Assembly (NCBI GenBank): GCA_016464825.1
Contig: JAEKNQ010000057.1
Coordinates: 61,018 to 125,017, forward strand
Length of the DNA: 64,000 nucleotides
Source of the DNA: Candidatus Dormiibacter inghamiae
GTDB lineage: Bacteria > Chloroflexota > Dormibacteria > Dormibacterales > Dormibacteraceae
Direction of reading: 5' to 3'
Position numbers and translations under genes: made by a program. This document shows positions 47,716 to 57,002 of the stretch, piece after piece. Each line of letters starts with the position of its first letter. The stretch's first letter is position 1. The notes under the pieces were generated by a model. That model saw nothing but the letters and a program-made list of their open reading frames with translations, was not told the origin of the DNA and ran no database searches.

Positions 47716-48549
47716 TTGGGCGCCGGCTCTCGTTTTCGGGTCGTCACCGACTCGACCGCCGACGTCCCACCGCAATGGATCGAGCGCTACGGGATCAGCG
47801 TCGTCCCGCTGACAGTGCTCTTCGGCCAGGAGCCTTTCCGTGACCGGGTGGACTTGACCGACGCGCAGTTCTTCGCGCGCCTCAAGACCGCCGACCGGCT
47901 GCCCACCACCTCCGCTCCTTCCCCGGGCGCCTTCGCCGAGCTCTATGAGAGCTTGAGCACTGAGTGTGAGGGCATCATCTCCATCCACATCGGGCGCACC
48001 CTCTCCGGCACGACCGAAGCAGCCCGGTTGGGCGCAGCCGGCCTGGACGGATTTCCCGTCCACGTCATCGATTCCGGCTCGGTGACGATGACAGTCGGCT
48101 TTCTTGCCCAGGTGGCTGCCGAAGCGCCAGATTTGGATCAGGCGCTGCAGCGAGTGCGAGAGCGCCTCGGCCGGCAGAAGGTTCTCGCTCTGCTCGACAC
48201 GCTGCGCTACATCGAGCTGGGCGGTCGGGTGAGCCGCGCCCAGGCAATGCTGGGCACGATGCTCGATCTGAAGCCGATCCTCTCTCTCCAAGAGGGGGAG
48301 ATCAAGAGCGTCGACCGAGTGCGCACGCGCGGCAAGGCTCTGAACCGGCTGCTGCAGCTGTTGAGACAGGATCTGCCGATCGAGCGACTGGCGGTGATGC
48401 ACGCGCAGGCCCCGGCGGACGCCGAACGCCTGCGGGAGGAGCTGGCGCGGGAGCTACCGGAGGTGGAGGTGGTCATCGGCCAGATCGGCTGCGTGCTCGG
48501 CACCCACACCGGGCCCGGAGCTGTCGGGTTCGCCTACCTCACGGCCTGA
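47716..48549 (+). CDS. DegV family fatty-acid-binding protein (FakB-like)
   Basis: 277 residues. VVTDSTADVPPQW at the N-terminus, TSAPSPGAF, SIHIGRTLSGTTEAA and LGTHTGPGAVGFAY are DegV marks; these bind the fatty acid head group and lipid. Pairs with FakA upstream. TTG 47716 is the first start, four bases after the fakA stop; no good ribosome binding site precedes it, so coupling is likely. A hairpin follows at 48566. Confidence 0.9.
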   Translation: MGAGSRFRVVTDSTADVPPQWIERYGISVVPLTVLFGQEPFRDRVDLTDAQFFARLKTADRLPTTSAPSPGAFAELYESLSTECEGIISIHIGRTLSGTTEAARLGAAGLDGFPVHVIDSGSVTMTVGFLAQVAAEAPDLDQALQRVRERLGRQKVLALLDTLRYIELGGRVSRAQAMLGTMLDLKPILSLQEGEIKSVDRVRTRGKALNRLLQLLRQDLPIERLAVMHAQAPADAERLREELARELPEVEVVIGQIGCVLGTHTGPGAVGFAYLTA

Positions 48550-48565
48550 CGCCCACGACGGCGGC

Positions 48566-48586
48566 GGGCGAGCCTTGTGCTCGTCC
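48566..48586 (+). terminator. Candidate terminator hairpin after degV
   Basis: GGGCGAGC / GCTCGTCC form an 8-base stem (one G-T) with loop CTTGT. Only a weak T content follows, so intrinsic termination is uncertain. Confidence 0.35.
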
Positions 48587-48755
48587 TGCTTAGCGAAGCT
48601 GGCTCAACCACCTCGGCCGTGCCGGGCGACCGGCTGAAGGGAGGGCGGAACGGACGCTCAGCGAAATGGCCGACGATTGTGGCTATGAGGCGGTCCGAGG
48701 GGAGAGGGTTCGCGCGGAGCGAGGTGAGGGGTGTTGACCCGGTCTCGAGCCTGCT

Positions 48756-50195
48756 TTGGAGCAGCGGGGAGCTCCTTCGCTGACTGCCTCCCCGACCGTT
48801 GCCAAGGGGTCAGAGCGCCTCCCCTGGCGGCTCGTGGGCAGTGTGCTGGTGGGCACTCTGCTCAACCCGCTCAACTCATCGATGATCGCTGTGGCCCTGC
48901 TCAGCCTCGGTCGAAGCTTCGGCGTCAGCATCGCCACTGCCACCTGGCTGATCTCAGGTTTCTACCTTGGGGGAGCCATCGGCATGCCGCTGATGGGCAG
49001 GCTCGCCGACCTCTTCGGGCCTCGGCGCGTCTTCAGTCTGGGCCTGGTCTTGGTCGGTCTGACGGGTGCCGCGGCGCCGCTGGCTCCCTCGTTCGGGTGG
49101 TTGCTGGCCATCCGTGTAGCCCAGGCCTTCGGCACCGCGACAGCCTATCCGGCAGGACTCGCGATCATGCGGGCCCGGGATCGGCGGGACCGCCCACCCG
49201 TGGCTGCGCTGGGCGCCCTGGCGGTGGCCGCCTCGGTGAGTGCAGCGCTGGGTCCGATCCTCGGTGGGAGCCTGATCGCGCTGGCCGGCTGGCCGGCGAT
49301 CTTCTTGGTCAACGTTCCCGTCACCGCAGTGGGACTGGTCCTGACCCGGATCTGGCTGCCGCCCGATCCGGCTGAGCGGTACGGGACCGGTGAGGCGTCG
49401 CGGGGGAGGTGGGGAGGTTTGTGGTCGCTCGACATTCCGGGAGTTGTGCTGTTCAGCGTATTTCTCACCAGCTTGCTCGGCTTTCTCCTCTCCCTTTCCG
49501 GTCGGCGGCTGTGGCCGTTACTCGTGCTTGCCGTCCCCGCGGCGATTCTGCTTCTTTGGCGCGAGCAGCGGGTGGGCGCTCCCTTCCTCGACGTTCGGCT
49601 TCTGGCGGCCAACCGTTTGCTGGTCGGCGTCTACGCCCAGTTCGCTGCTGTGAACCTGGTTTTCTATTCCGTCTTCTTCGGCCTGCCGCTCTGGCTGGAG
49701 GAGACGCGGCGCCTCGCTCCCGAAACTGTCGGGCTCATCCTGCTACCGGTAGCCGGCGTCGGAGTGCTGGCGACACCTGTCGCCGGCCGCGTGATCGCCC
49801 GCTCGGGACCCCGACCAGCCCTGGTCGCGGGTTCCAGCCTGCTTCTGGGCGGCTCGCTCCTGCTGCTTTTCTTCGGGGCTTCCACGCCGCTTACTGTGCT
49901 GCTGCTCGTCGGGGCTGTCCTGGGTGTCCCCAACGGGTTCAACAATCTCGGCCTGCAGGCGATCCTGTACAAGGCGGCCCCGGCCGCCCAGATCGGCGCA
50001 GCAGGAGGCCTGTTCCAGACCTTCCGCTACCTTGGCGCCACTCTGTCAACAGTTACCATAGGACTGGTTTTCGGGCGCGGCGCCACCAGCGAAGGCCTGC
50101 ACACGCTGGCCCTGGTCATCGCCACTGTTAGCCTTCTGCTCTTGCTGGCGAGCGTTTGGGCGCGCCGCGGGCCTGCTGCGGCCGAGCGCGACTAA
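48756..50195 (+). CDS. MFS transporter, EmrB/QacA-like
   Basis: 479 residues with about 12-14 helices. LVGTLLNPLNSSMIAVAL and TWLISGFYLGGAIGMPLMG followed by RLADLFGPRRVF form the first helices and motif A; GPILGGSLIALAGWPAIFLVN is motif C of drug:H+ antiporters of the DHA2 type. Substrate unknown. TTG 48756 is the longest start and may not be the real one. A TTGACC box at 48734 could be part of its promoter. Confidence 0.85.
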   Translation: MEQRGAPSLTASPTVAKGSERLPWRLVGSVLVGTLLNPLNSSMIAVALLSLGRSFGVSIATATWLISGFYLGGAIGMPLMGRLADLFGPRRVFSLGLVLVGLTGAAAPLAPSFGWLLAIRVAQAFGTATAYPAGLAIMRARDRRDRPPVAALGALAVAASVSAALGPILGGSLIALAGWPAIFLVNVPVTAVGLVLTRIWLPPDPAERYGTGEASRGRWGGLWSLDIPGVVLFSVFLTSLLGFLLSLSGRRLWPLLVLAVPAAILLLWREQRVGAPFLDVRLLAANRLLVGVYAQFAAVNLVFYSVFFGLPLWLEETRRLAPETVGLILLPVAGVGVLATPVAGRVIARSGPRPALVAGSSLLLGGSLLLLFFGASTPLTVLLLVGAVLGVPNGFNNLGLQAILYKAAPAAQIGAAGGLFQTFRYLGATLSTVTIGLVFGRGATSEGLHTLALVIATVSLLLLLASVWARRGPAAAERD

Positions 50196-50217
50196 CTATT
50201 TATTGCCCCGGTACGCT

Positions 50218-50643
50218 CTAAGCGAGGCTGGCCGACAGGCTGACCGGTACTCCGGCCAGTGCCTTCGAGACAGGGCAGTTTGCCTTGGCCCCGTCGGCGG
50301 CTTCCTGGAAGCCGTCGGCGTTCAGGCCCGGAACCCGGCCGCGCACCGTGAGGTGGATTCCGGTGATGCCGGTGCCGGGCTGAAAGCTCACCTGGGCGGT
50401 GGTCTCCAGCTTCTCGGCCGGGTGGCCCGAATTGCCGAGCCCGAATGACAGTGCCATGGCAAAGCAGCTGGCGTGGGCGGCGGCGATCAGTTCCTCCGGG
50501 CTGGTGCCGGTGTCGCGGGTCTCGGCTCTTTGGCGCCAGGTGAGGGGCAGCTCGGGAAAGGTTCCGCTGGCCGGGCGGACAGTGCCGCGGCCGTCCATCA
50601 GCGTTCCCTCCCAGACTGCGCTGGCTGTGCTCTCAACTGCCAT
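50218..50643 (-). CDS. OsmC family peroxiredoxin
   Basis: 141-residue thiol peroxidase of the OsmC/Ohr superfamily. The peroxidatic Cys is in AAHASCFAMALS and the resolving Cys in GAKANCPVSKAL; TSPEELIAAAH precedes the first. It reduces organic hydroperoxides and responds to osmotic or oxidative stress in known cases. GGAG lies upstream of ATG 50643. Convergent with the MFS gene. Confidence 0.93.
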   Translation of the reverse strand: MAVESTASAVWEGTLMDGRGTVRPASGTFPELPLTWRQRAETRDTGTSPEELIAAAHASCFAMALSFGLGNSGHPAEKLETTAQVSFQPGTGITGIHLTVRGRVPGLNADGFQEAADGAKANCPVSKALAGVPVSLSASLA

Positions 50644-50709
50644 GCTCTCTGTCTCCTCTGGTAGCTAACTCTGCTTTTCAGCCCGCCTCTGAGCGAGCGT
50701 GCCCTCACC

Positions 50710-52722
50710 TTACTCAGCCGCGGGAGCTGCGGCCGGGCACCGCAGCTTCAAAGCCAGGAAGGTCCAGACGTCTGCTTCCTCCTTGACCAGCTTCGACACC
50801 GGCTTGCCCTGGCCGTGGCCCGCGCGCTCTTCCACCCGAAGCCAGGCCTGAGCGCCGACGCTCTGGAGGCGGCCTGTCATCTTCAGGGCGTGCATCGGAT
50901 CGACTCGAGAGTCCTCCGCGGCTGTAAAGAAGAGTGCAGCCGGGTACTGAACCCCCTCGCTCACGTGGTGATAGGGGCTGTAGGCGTGGAGCCAGCGAAA
51001 CTGCTCCGGATCGCTGGCGCTGCCGTACTCGGCTGCCCAGAGCCGGGCCACCCGAAACCGCTCGTAGCGCACCATGTCGAGCAGAGGCACGCGGCAGACG
51101 ACTGCGCCAAAGAGGTCAGGCCGCTGGGTCATCGCTGCCCCGACGAGCAGGCCGCCGTTGCTGCCGCCCATGATGCCCAGCTCGGAGGGGCTGCACAGCC
51201 CTTGGCTGATCAGCCATTCAGCCGCCGCTATGAAGTCGTCAAAAACATTCTGTTTCTGTTCGAGCCGGCCGGCCCGGTGCCAGGCCTCCCCGAATTCTCC
51301 ACCGCCGCGAAGCGTCGCCGCGACGACGAGACCGCCTGACTCCAGAAAGGGAACCACTGAAGGCCACCATTGAGGGGTGCGGCTGACGTTGAAGCCGCCA
51401 TAGCCGGTCAGCAGCACCTGCCCTCTATCACTTAGTCGGCCGATCAGGAACACGGGGAACCGCGTCCCGTCCGCGGACCGCAACCACTCCTGCCGCACAG
51501 GATATTCAAGAAGCGGCGTCGGCAGCTCAGCCAGGAGGTGACCGCTGGCGGCTTCGATCACCCGGGGTGGGCTGAGGAAGCCCTCGACTGTGATGGGCAC
51601 CCCGAAGGAGCTGTTGTGAGCGCCGAGCCCGCTCACAGTTGAGAAGTCAGGCAGTGCCAGCTCTCTTTCCCAGGCGCCGTCGGGTCGGTGCAGCGAGAGC
51701 CGGGATGTGGCGTCGACCAGGTGATGGAGGATCAGGGTACTGCGGGCGAAGGCCGCTTCCAGCAGCACGTGCTCCGACTCCGCCACCAACTCCTGCCAAG
51801 ACTCGAGGTTCGGCTGCTCAGGATCGATGTCGACCAACCTGTAATTCGGCGCGGCCAGATTCGTCAGGCCGACCAACCGGTTTCCTTCGAACCAGGCGTG
51901 CAGTCGGTGAGGAAGATCTCCGAAGATGGGCAGGAAGTCGCCGCCCCCGTCGCGCAGGAAGACCTGGTTGTGGTCCCAACCCTGCTGCACCTCGATCACT
52001 GTCCAGCGGCCATCGGCTGAAATCGAGATCGAGTCAGGATAATCAGTGGCCGCGAGCGATTCGCCGAAGACCCTGACATCCTGCTCAGCGGCGGTCCCCA
52101 GCACGTGCCGCCAGACGTGGCGGTGGTACTGCTCCTCACCCGCTGCCACGCTGCCCGGCGCCGGATAGCGGGTGTAGAGGAGTGCCGCCGAGCCAGGCTC
52201 GAAGGAGACAGCGGCGAGCTTGCAGTGCGGGATGCTGTCTGGCAGCCAGCGGCCGCCGGCCGTCTCCAGCAGGTGCAGCGTCGAGTCTTCCGACCCTCCC
52301 TCCGACACGCCGAAGCAGATCAGAGAGCCGTCCTCGGAGGGTGCCCACCAGTCCAGGCTGCTCGTGTGATCGGCGGTCAGCGGTGCCGGGTCGACCAAGC
52401 AGCGTTCAACGCCGCTCCCGCCCATCACGTAGAGAGAAGCCTGGTCCTGGCCAGCGTCTCGGCGGGTGAAGAACCGCTGCTCGCCCCGCATCAGTGAGCG
52501 GCCGAGAGCGCCCAGCGAAAGGAGCTCCTGCAAACGGTTTGCCAACTCGGCGCGGCGCGAGCTTGCCCCAAGCAGCTCGCGAGTGCGCCGGTTCTGCTCT
52601 GCCACCCAGCTCCGAACTGCGGGTTCAGCGCCTGCCTCGAAGTGTCGAAAGGGGTCGCTGACGGTTACCCCATGGATCACTTCAGCGGCTTCACGGCCAG
52701 GCTTGCCGGGCGGAAGAGGCAT
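50710..52722 (-). CDS. Prolyl oligopeptidase (S9A family)
   Basis: 670-residue serine peptidase that cuts after proline in short peptides. A seven-bladed propeller occupies the first two thirds. The alpha/beta hydrolase domain has the nucleophile in GIMGGSNGGLLVG, Asp in AAEDSRVDPMHA and His in ERAGHGQG. No signal peptide, so cytoplasmic. TAGGAT (reverse strand, 52731-52736) is 8 bases before ATG 52722, in the 49-base gap to recG. Confidence 0.94.
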   Translation of the reverse strand: MPLPPGKPGREAAEVIHGVTVSDPFRHFEAGAEPAVRSWVAEQNRRTRELLGASSRRAELANRLQELLSLGALGRSLMRGEQRFFTRRDAGQDQASLYVMGGSGVERCLVDPAPLTADHTSSLDWWAPSEDGSLICFGVSEGGSEDSTLHLLETAGGRWLPDSIPHCKLAAVSFEPGSAALLYTRYPAPGSVAAGEEQYHRHVWRHVLGTAAEQDVRVFGESLAATDYPDSISISADGRWTVIEVQQGWDHNQVFLRDGGGDFLPIFGDLPHRLHAWFEGNRLVGLTNLAAPNYRLVDIDPEQPNLESWQELVAESEHVLLEAAFARSTLILHHLVDATSRLSLHRPDGAWERELALPDFSTVSGLGAHNSSFGVPITVEGFLSPPRVIEAASGHLLAELPTPLLEYPVRQEWLRSADGTRFPVFLIGRLSDRGQVLLTGYGGFNVSRTPQWWPSVVPFLESGGLVVAATLRGGGEFGEAWHRAGRLEQKQNVFDDFIAAAEWLISQGLCSPSELGIMGGSNGGLLVGAAMTQRPDLFGAVVCRVPLLDMVRYERFRVARLWAAEYGSASDPEQFRWLHAYSPYHHVSEGVQYPAALFFTAAEDSRVDPMHALKMTGRLQSVGAQAWLRVEERAGHGQGKPVSKLVKEEADVWTFLALKLRCPAAAPAAE

Positions 52723-52771
52723 GATGTCCGATCCTAGTGCTGTGCCGACGAATCAATCCGGAGGCGGCGCG

Positions 52772-54865
52772 GTGACCGTCCGGCGCCGGCAGCCGGCGCC
52801 GGCTGTGCCGCTGACACTCCGTTCGCCCGTGTCCGACCTGCCGAACTGCGCGGCCTCTAGTGTGAAAGCGCTGGACCGGCTGGGCATCCGCACAGTCAGC
52901 GATCTGTTGCGCAACCTGCCTTTCGGTTGGGAATCCTTCAGCGAGGTGGCAGGTGTGGGCAGCCTCGAGCCGAACGTGCCGGCCACGCTGACCTGCGTGG
53001 TCGAAAGGGTGGTCGCCAAGCGGACACCCCGGCGGGGGATTCGTCTCAGCGAGGCGACTGTGCGGGACGACGCGGGTGTGCCGCTCAAGGTGATCTGGTT
53101 CAACATGCCCTTCCTGGCCCGGCAGCTGGCGCCCGGCGACAGGCTGGTGCTGGCCGGTACGCCGAAGTCTGGCCGGTACGGCGAGCTGGAGCTGCTGAAC
53201 CCGCTGCACGAGGTCATCCGGGATGGCTCGAGACCGCCACGCCTGGGTGCGCTGCAGCCGAAGTACCACCTGACCCAGGGACTCAAGCCGCAACGGCTGG
53301 TCGAGTGGGTGAACGCCGCGCTGCCGCTGGCTGATGGGTTGGCGGACGTCATCCCCGCCGCCACCCGGCAGGCGCAGCGTCTGCTCCCGATCGCCGAGGC
53401 CGTTCGTAAGGGCCACCAGCCTGATTCGGAGGCCGAATGGCGGGAGGCGCGGCGCCGCTTCGCGTTCGCCGAATTGCTCGAACTGCAGGCGGCCTTCCTG
53501 CTCGCTCGGCGGCGTTTGGAGGCGGAGAGTGCCAGCCCGGTTCCTTACCGGCAGGAAGTGATCGAAGCGTTCAAACGGGGCCTCGACTTTCGCCTGACGA
53601 ACGCTCAGCGGCGCTCGATCTGGGAGATCTACCAAGACCTGGAAAAGCAGGAGGCGATGAACCGGCTGCTCGACGGCGATGTCGGCTCCGGCAAGACCGC
53701 CGTGGCGGCGGCGGCGGCGGCGATGGCCCACCACGCAGGTCTGCAGTCGCTCGTCATGGCGCCCACCGAGATCCTCGCCCGCCAGCACCTGAACAGGTTC
53801 AGGCACTACCTGGAGGCCAGCTTCCCCGATCTCCGGGTGGAGCTGCTGGTGAGCGGCCTGGCCGCTGCCGAGCGACGCCGTGTCCGACTCGCGGCGGCAT
53901 CCGGGCACTGCGGGCTGTTGGTAGGCACCCACGCGCTGATCGAGGAGGAGGTCGAACTGGCAGCGCTCGGTCTCGTGGTGGTGGATGAGCAGCATCGCTT
54001 CGGCACGCGCCAGCGGGAACTGCTCCGCGCCAAGTCCCGGGTCGGCCGCCCCCACTTCCTCTGCATGAGCGCCACTCCCATCCCGCGCTCGCTGGCCTTG
54101 GCGCTCTACGGCGAGATGGCGCTCTCGACGCTGGACGAATTGCCGCCGGGCCGGCCGGCCATCATCACCCGTGTGATCCCGCCTGACGACAGAGAGGTCG
54201 CCTACCAGCTGATCCGACGGGAGGTGGGGGCGGGACGGCAGGTGTTCATCATCTGTCCGCTGATCGAGGAGTCGGAAGCGCTGGAGGCGAAAGCCGCCAC
54301 TGTCGAGTTCGAGCGGCTGCGCCGGCAGGTGTTCCCCGACCTGCGGCTCGGTCTCGTGCATGGGCGCCTCAAGGAAAAGGACGAGGTGATGCGTGCTTTC
54401 CAAGCAGGCGACATCGACGTGCTGGTGGCGACGGCAGTGGTCGAGGTTGGGGTGGACGTCGCAAACGCGACGGTGATGGCGATAGAGGGAGCCGAGCGAT
54501 TCGGGCTCGCCCAGCTGCATCAGTTCCGGGGTCGGGTTGGGCGGGGCGCCCAGCAGTCACACTGCCTTCTGCTGAGCGACCAGGTGACCGGCCGGGCGCT
54601 GGAACGCCTGCAGCTTGTGGCTCAGATCCAGGACGGTTTCCGGCTCGCCGCCGAGGACATGCGGCTGCGGGGGGCTGGGGAGCTGATGGGCTCGCGGCAG
54701 CACGGGATGTCGGATCTCGCCATGGAGGCACTCCACAGGCCTGAGCTGCTGTCCGAGATAAGGCAGGAGGCGGAGTCGCTGCTGGCCGCCGACCCTGGCT
54801 TGAACCAAGAGCCGGCGCTGCGGGAAGCTGCCCTCCGGCGGCTCGAATCGACAGCCATCAGCTGA
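52772..54865 (+). CDS. recG: ATP-dependent DNA helicase RecG
   Basis: Branch-migration helicase that remodels stalled forks. The N-terminal wedge/OB region includes LRNLPFGWESFSEVAGVG; the helicase has Walker A DGDVGSGKTAVA, VVDEQHRFGTRQR, MSATPIPRS and QFRGRVGRG. GTG 52772 is preferred: GGAGG (52760-52764) is 7 bases upstream, and it leaves room for the divergent peptidase promoter. In-frame ATGs at 52721 and 52724 would overlap the start codon of that gene. 697 residues. Confidence 0.96.
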   Translation: MTVRRRQPAPAVPLTLRSPVSDLPNCAASSVKALDRLGIRTVSDLLRNLPFGWESFSEVAGVGSLEPNVPATLTCVVERVVAKRTPRRGIRLSEATVRDDAGVPLKVIWFNMPFLARQLAPGDRLVLAGTPKSGRYGELELLNPLHEVIRDGSRPPRLGALQPKYHLTQGLKPQRLVEWVNAALPLADGLADVIPAATRQAQRLLPIAEAVRKGHQPDSEAEWREARRRFAFAELLELQAAFLLARRRLEAESASPVPYRQEVIEAFKRGLDFRLTNAQRRSIWEIYQDLEKQEAMNRLLDGDVGSGKTAVAAAAAAMAHHAGLQSLVMAPTEILARQHLNRFRHYLEASFPDLRVELLVSGLAAAERRRVRLAAASGHCGLLVGTHALIEEEVELAALGLVVVDEQHRFGTRQRELLRAKSRVGRPHFLCMSATPIPRSLALALYGEMALSTLDELPPGRPAIITRVIPPDDREVAYQLIRREVGAGRQVFIICPLIEESEALEAKAATVEFERLRRQVFPDLRLGLVHGRLKEKDEVMRAFQAGDIDVLVATAVVEVGVDVANATVMAIEGAERFGLAQLHQFRGRVGRGAQQSHCLLLSDQVTGRALERLQLVAQIQDGFRLAAEDMRLRGAGELMGSRQHGMSDLAMEALHRPELLSEIRQEAESLLAADPGLNQEPALREAALRRLESTAIS

Positions 54866-54914
54866 GCGCCCGCACTCCTGTTCCGCGCAGGCAGAGCGTT
54901 ACGCTGGAGCCGAT

Positions 54915-55949
54915 TTGGACACGCAATTGAGACTCACGGAGTTCAGTCACGGGGCTGGTTGAGCCTGCAAGCTGAGCCCGGTGGAGCTGGGGCAGGTTCT
55001 GGGCGCGCTACCGCCCCTTCAAGACGCGCGGGTGCTGGTAGGGTCCGGTAGCCGGGACGACGCGGCCGTGTTCAGGGTTTCCGACGACAGGGCCCTGGTC
55101 GCCACTGTCGACTTCTTCACTCCCATAGTGGACGAGCCAGAGGCCTTCGGCGCCATCGCAGCGGCCAACGCGCTGAGCGATGTCTATGCGATGGGCGCCC
55201 GGCCGCTCTTCGCCCTCAGCCTGGTCGGCTTTCCCCGCGCTGAGCTGGCGAGCGGCTACCTGGAGCGCATAGTTGGGGCAGGGGCTGCCAAACTGGGCGA
55301 GGCAGGCGTGCCTGTCGTGGGCGGCCACAGCATTGATGACGCCGAGCCCAAGTTCGGCTACGCCGTCACGGGTGAGGTGCGGCCCGATCAGCTGGTGGGC
55401 AACCGAGGCGCCCGGCCCGGTGACCTGCTGTACCTGACCAAGCCGCTGTGCAGTGGACTGGTCGCCACTGCCATCAAGCGGCAGGCCTGCCCGCCGGCCC
55501 TGCGGGATGCTGCAGTCGCAGTGATGAGCCATCTCAACCGACGGGCGTCAGAAGCGATGCTCGCCGCGGGGCCCTCGGCCGCCACCGACGTGACTGGCTA
55601 TGGGCTGCTCGGCCATCTCCGCAATCTGACGCACGGGGCGGAGATCGAGCTCGACCGGGTGCCGGTGCTGCCAGGCGTGTGGGACCTGGCCGCCGCAGGT
55701 CTATTCCCGGACGGTAGCCGTCGCAACCTCGGGGCGATCCAGGCGCAGGTGGATTGGGACGACCTGGATGAGACCGAACGGCTCCTGCTCTGCGACTCGC
55801 AGACGTCGGGCGGCCTCCTGGTGGCGCTGCCGCCGCAGGCAGCCGCGCGCTTCGAGTCGCTGCTGGCCGATGAAGCTTATCCGGCGGTAAGGATCGGGAA
55901 GGTGAGTGAGGGCCAGATTCGAGTGCGGCGGTCGGTCGCTTCCGGCTGA
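54915..55949 (+). CDS. selD: Selenide, water dikinase, a selenoprotein (Sec at TGA 54960)
   Basis: Makes selenophosphate from selenide and ATP. Standard translation would start at GTG 54981 and lose the active site. Reading upstream in the same frame gives LTEFSHGAG, TGA, ACKLSP, which matches the SelD active site SHGAGCGCKLSP with TGA at the catalytic Cys; the adjacent Lys is Lys19. The protein is then 344 residues with Sec16. TTG 54915 is preceded by GGAG (54906-54909) at 5 bases. The rest has SRDDAAVF, TVDFFTPIVD and GGHSIDDAEPKFG. A stem-loop follows the TGA. Confidence 0.93.
54960..54996 (+). promoter_or_regulatory. Candidate SECIS element of selD
   Basis: Starting at the TGA, CCTGC (54964-54968) pairs with GCAGG (54992-54996) and AGCT (54970-54973) with AGCT (54985-54988), leaving an 11-base loop GAGCCCGGTGG. 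Position fits bacterial SECIS hairpins, which follow the UGA directly. The fold was drawn by eye. Confidence 0.6.
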
Positions 55950-55953
55950 AAAA

Positions 55954-56520
55954 GTGGCGCCCGGCCTACGCGTCCACGGCGGGGAGGCAAGGGGTCGGCG
56001 CTTGCTGACGCCGCCGGGCATTCGACCCAGCCAGGGGCTGATCAAGGAGGCGATCTTCAATTCGCTCGGGCCCGGAGTCGTCGGCGCCAAGGTGCTCGAT
56101 CTCTTTGCCGGCTCAGGCGCACTGGGCATCGAGGCGCTCTCCCGTGGAGCCGCCCAGGCAACATTCGTCGACAACGATCACCGAACACTCCAGGTACTGC
56201 GTCAAAACCTGGCCCGCCTGGCCCTGGAAGGCCGCAGCGCCGTGCGGCAGGGCCGGCTGCCAGGCTGGCTTGAGGCGAACGCGCAGCTGGTCGGAGAGGC
56301 GACCCTGATCCTGCTCGACCCTGCCTACAATGATCCGACTTTGGCCTGGGTGCTGACATCGCTGGATGGCCTACTCAAGGCGCCGGCGGGCGTGGTCGTC
56401 GAGCATTCGGGCCAGCTGGTCCTCCCTCAGCTCGACCGACTGCGTCAGATCCGCTCCAAGCGGTATGGAGACACGGGCTTGACCATCCTTGAGCTTCCCG
56501 CTGCGGCTGCCGGCCACTGA
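55954..56520 (+). CDS. rsmD: 16S rRNA (guanine-966-N2)-methyltransferase RsmD
   Basis: 188 residues from GTG 55954. LRVHGGEARGRRLLTPPG at the start and KVLDLFAGSGALGIEALSRG (SAM-binding) are typical. The catalytic DPPY motif reads DPAY (LLDPAYNDP), a mild variant. The stop overlaps coaD (TGATG), the usual rsmD-coaD arrangement. The frame is open upstream into selD, but that part has no family resemblance. Confidence 0.92.
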   Translation: MAPGLRVHGGEARGRRLLTPPGIRPSQGLIKEAIFNSLGPGVVGAKVLDLFAGSGALGIEALSRGAAQATFVDNDHRTLQVLRQNLARLALEGRSAVRQGRLPGWLEANAQLVGEATLILLDPAYNDPTLAWVLTSLDGLLKAPAGVVVEHSGQLVLPQLDRLRQIRSKRYGDTGLTILELPAAAAGH

Positions 56521-57002
56521 TGCTGCGCCGAGCGCTCTATCCTGGCAGCTTCGATCCCTTCACCCTGGGCCATCAGGATGTGGTTCAACGGGCGCTCAGC
56601 CTCTTCGACCAGCTGACGGTGGCGGTGGCCGCCAACCCGGAGAAGCGGACAGCCCTCTTCGCTGTGGAGGAGCGAGTGGCGATGATCCGGGAGGTGTTCG
56701 CTGAGCGACCGGAGGTACAGGTCACCTCCTTCACGGGACTGACTGTCGACTTCGCCCGTGAGTGCGGCATCCCCACGCTCGTGCGGGGGCTGCGGGCTTA
56801 TTCGGATTTCGACGCCGAGCTGCAGCAGGCGCTCATGAATCGCAAGCTGGCGCCTGATGTGCACACGGTTTTCCTGATGTCGAGCTTTGCTCACATCTTC
56901 GTGTCGTCATCTATCCTGAAGGACATCGCCAGCTACGGCCGTGACATCACGGATTTCGTCCCAGCAGCGGTCGCCAGTCGTGTCAAGGAGAAGTTCAGTT
57001 GA
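56520..57002 (+). CDS. coaD: Phosphopantetheine adenylyltransferase
   Basis: Penultimate step of coenzyme A synthesis. YPGSFDPFTLGH carries the nucleotide-binding T/HxGH motif (His18); VRGLRAYSDFDAELQQALMNR and SSSILKDIASYG follow. 160 residues is normal for the hexameric enzyme. ATG 56520 overlaps the rsmD stop; its own TGA overlaps a TTG start. Confidence 0.97.
   Translation: MLRRALYPGSFDPFTLGHQDVVQRALSLFDQLTVAVAANPEKRTALFAVEERVAMIREVFAERPEVQVTSFTGLTVDFARECGIPTLVRGLRAYSDFDAELQQALMNRKLAPDVHTVFLMSSFAHIFVSSSILKDIASYGRDITDFVPAAVASRVKEKFS

Noticed and set aside
48577..48783. Forward frame of 68 codons between degV and the MFS gene
   Set aside because: It begins in the hairpin after degV, has no recognisable features and overlaps the MFS start.
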